NCBI GenBank assembly: GCA_036747295.1
Contig: DAIOCN010000008.1
Coordinates: 1 to 64,000, forward strand
Direction: 5' to 3'
DNA length: 64,000 nt
From: UBA4736 sp002404015
GTDB lineage: Bacteria > Chloroflexota > Dormibacteria > Dormibacterales > Dormibacteraceae
The notes under the pieces: generated by a model
Seen by the model: the letters and a program-made list of their open reading frames with translations, nothing else
What the model was told of the DNA's origin: nothing
Databases searched by the model: none
Shown here: one piece after another, positions 63,844 through 64,000 of the stretch
Position numbering within the stretch: the stretch's first letter is position 1
How the letters are laid out: each line of letters begins with the position of its first letter
Program-made: the position numbers and the translations under genes

Positions 63844-64000
63844 ATGCGCCTGCGCTTCGAGGAAGAGCCGGAACCCGACGAGCCGGATGAGCCGGACGAG
63901 CCAGAGATCGATGCAGTCGCCGGCCCCGGTCCAATGGTGCCCGCGGTCTCGATGGGAGGCCGGGAGTACGAATACCGGACCGAGCTGCTGACCGCCGCCC
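63844..64000 (+). CDS. N-terminal part of an acidic protein (cut by the window end)
   Basis: 52 codons visible from ATG 63844. After MRLRFEEEPE comes a Pro-Asp-Glu repeat (EPDEPDEPDEPE), then AVSMGGREYEYRTELLTAA, which looks like the start of a folded domain. No function can be assigned. Confidence 0.5.
   Translation, partial: MRLRFEEEPEPDEPDEPDEPEIDAVAGPGPMVPAVSMGGREYEYRTELLTAA

Overview
The window is G+C-rich bacterial chromosome, densely packed, with short intergenic gaps and many 1-4 nt stop/start overlaps. The order rpmE - DUF1385 - prfA - prmC - sua5 - glyA - wecA-type transferase - atpZIBEFHAGDC - murA - mreB resembles the conserved blocks of high-G+C Terrabacteria. Together with a secretin-less Tad pilus locus, GTG/TTG starts and leaderless-looking genes, it suggests a monoderm-type lineage such as Chloroflexota or Dormibacterota. 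That placement is inference; there is no rRNA gene here to test it. I see no CRISPR array, phage module, complete insertion sequence or plasmid functions.

Layout. 0.2-7.2 kb: M50 protease, L31, DUF1385, RF1, its glutamine methyltransferase PrmC, a Sua5/YrdC protein, serine hydroxymethyltransferase and a polyprenyl-phosphate GlcNAc-1-P transferase. 7.2-14.9 kb: the full F1Fo ATP synthase operon. AtpA carries a roughly 100-residue Lys/Ala/Asp/Glu tail, and a 180-bp mobile-type repeat sits between atpD and atpC. 14.9-17.6 kb: murA (Asp at the usual catalytic Cys) and mreB, whose 5' end is tandemly duplicated. 17.6-27.8 kb: a surface-glycan cluster (three GT4-type and two GT2 transferases, a WecG/TagA enzyme, a polysaccharide deacetylase, two multi-pass membrane proteins, a membrane methyltransferase). 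A second, inverted copy of the 180-bp element lies inside it. 27.9-35.7 kb: a DegS-like histidine kinase followed by a Tad/Flp pilus locus (two pilins, CpaB, receiver-CpaE fusion, CpaF, TadB, TadC). 35.7-44.1 kb: YetF-type protein, hydrolase, DUF192, ComF, an orphan second CpaF, long-form HPF, SecA, and RF2 with a classical programmed +1 frameshift. 44.1-48.7 kb: an HD-GYP remnant, then ftsE-ftsX-EnvC-like-CtpA, a cell-division and wall-hydrolysis unit. 48.6-57.6 kb: tRNA-Val, lipoprotein, GAF/PAS sensor, tRNA-Phe, DksA-like protein, a frameshifted secreted protein, MFS transporter, malate synthase, PfpI-like protein, two paralogous small unknown proteins and DedA. 57.7-64.0 kb: lipB-lipA-E2 (lipoate synthesis beside a lipoate-bearing enzyme), tRNA-Cys, flavin reductase, mini-metallopeptidase, 3-hydroxyacyl-CoA dehydrogenase, aldo/keto reductase, tRNA-Leu and the start of an acidic protein.

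Themes across the window. Cell envelope and division genes dominate. Two repeat families are visible: an inverted pair of about 180-bp elements with 19-bp terminal inverted repeats, and several copies of a two-hairpin intergenic element that sit 3' of genes. Three genes lack any ATG/GTG/TTG where homology needs the start but have a well placed CTG, two of them as CTGA overlaps. About eight genes have a TAnnnT hexamer 6-8 nt before the start codon, suggesting leaderless mRNAs.
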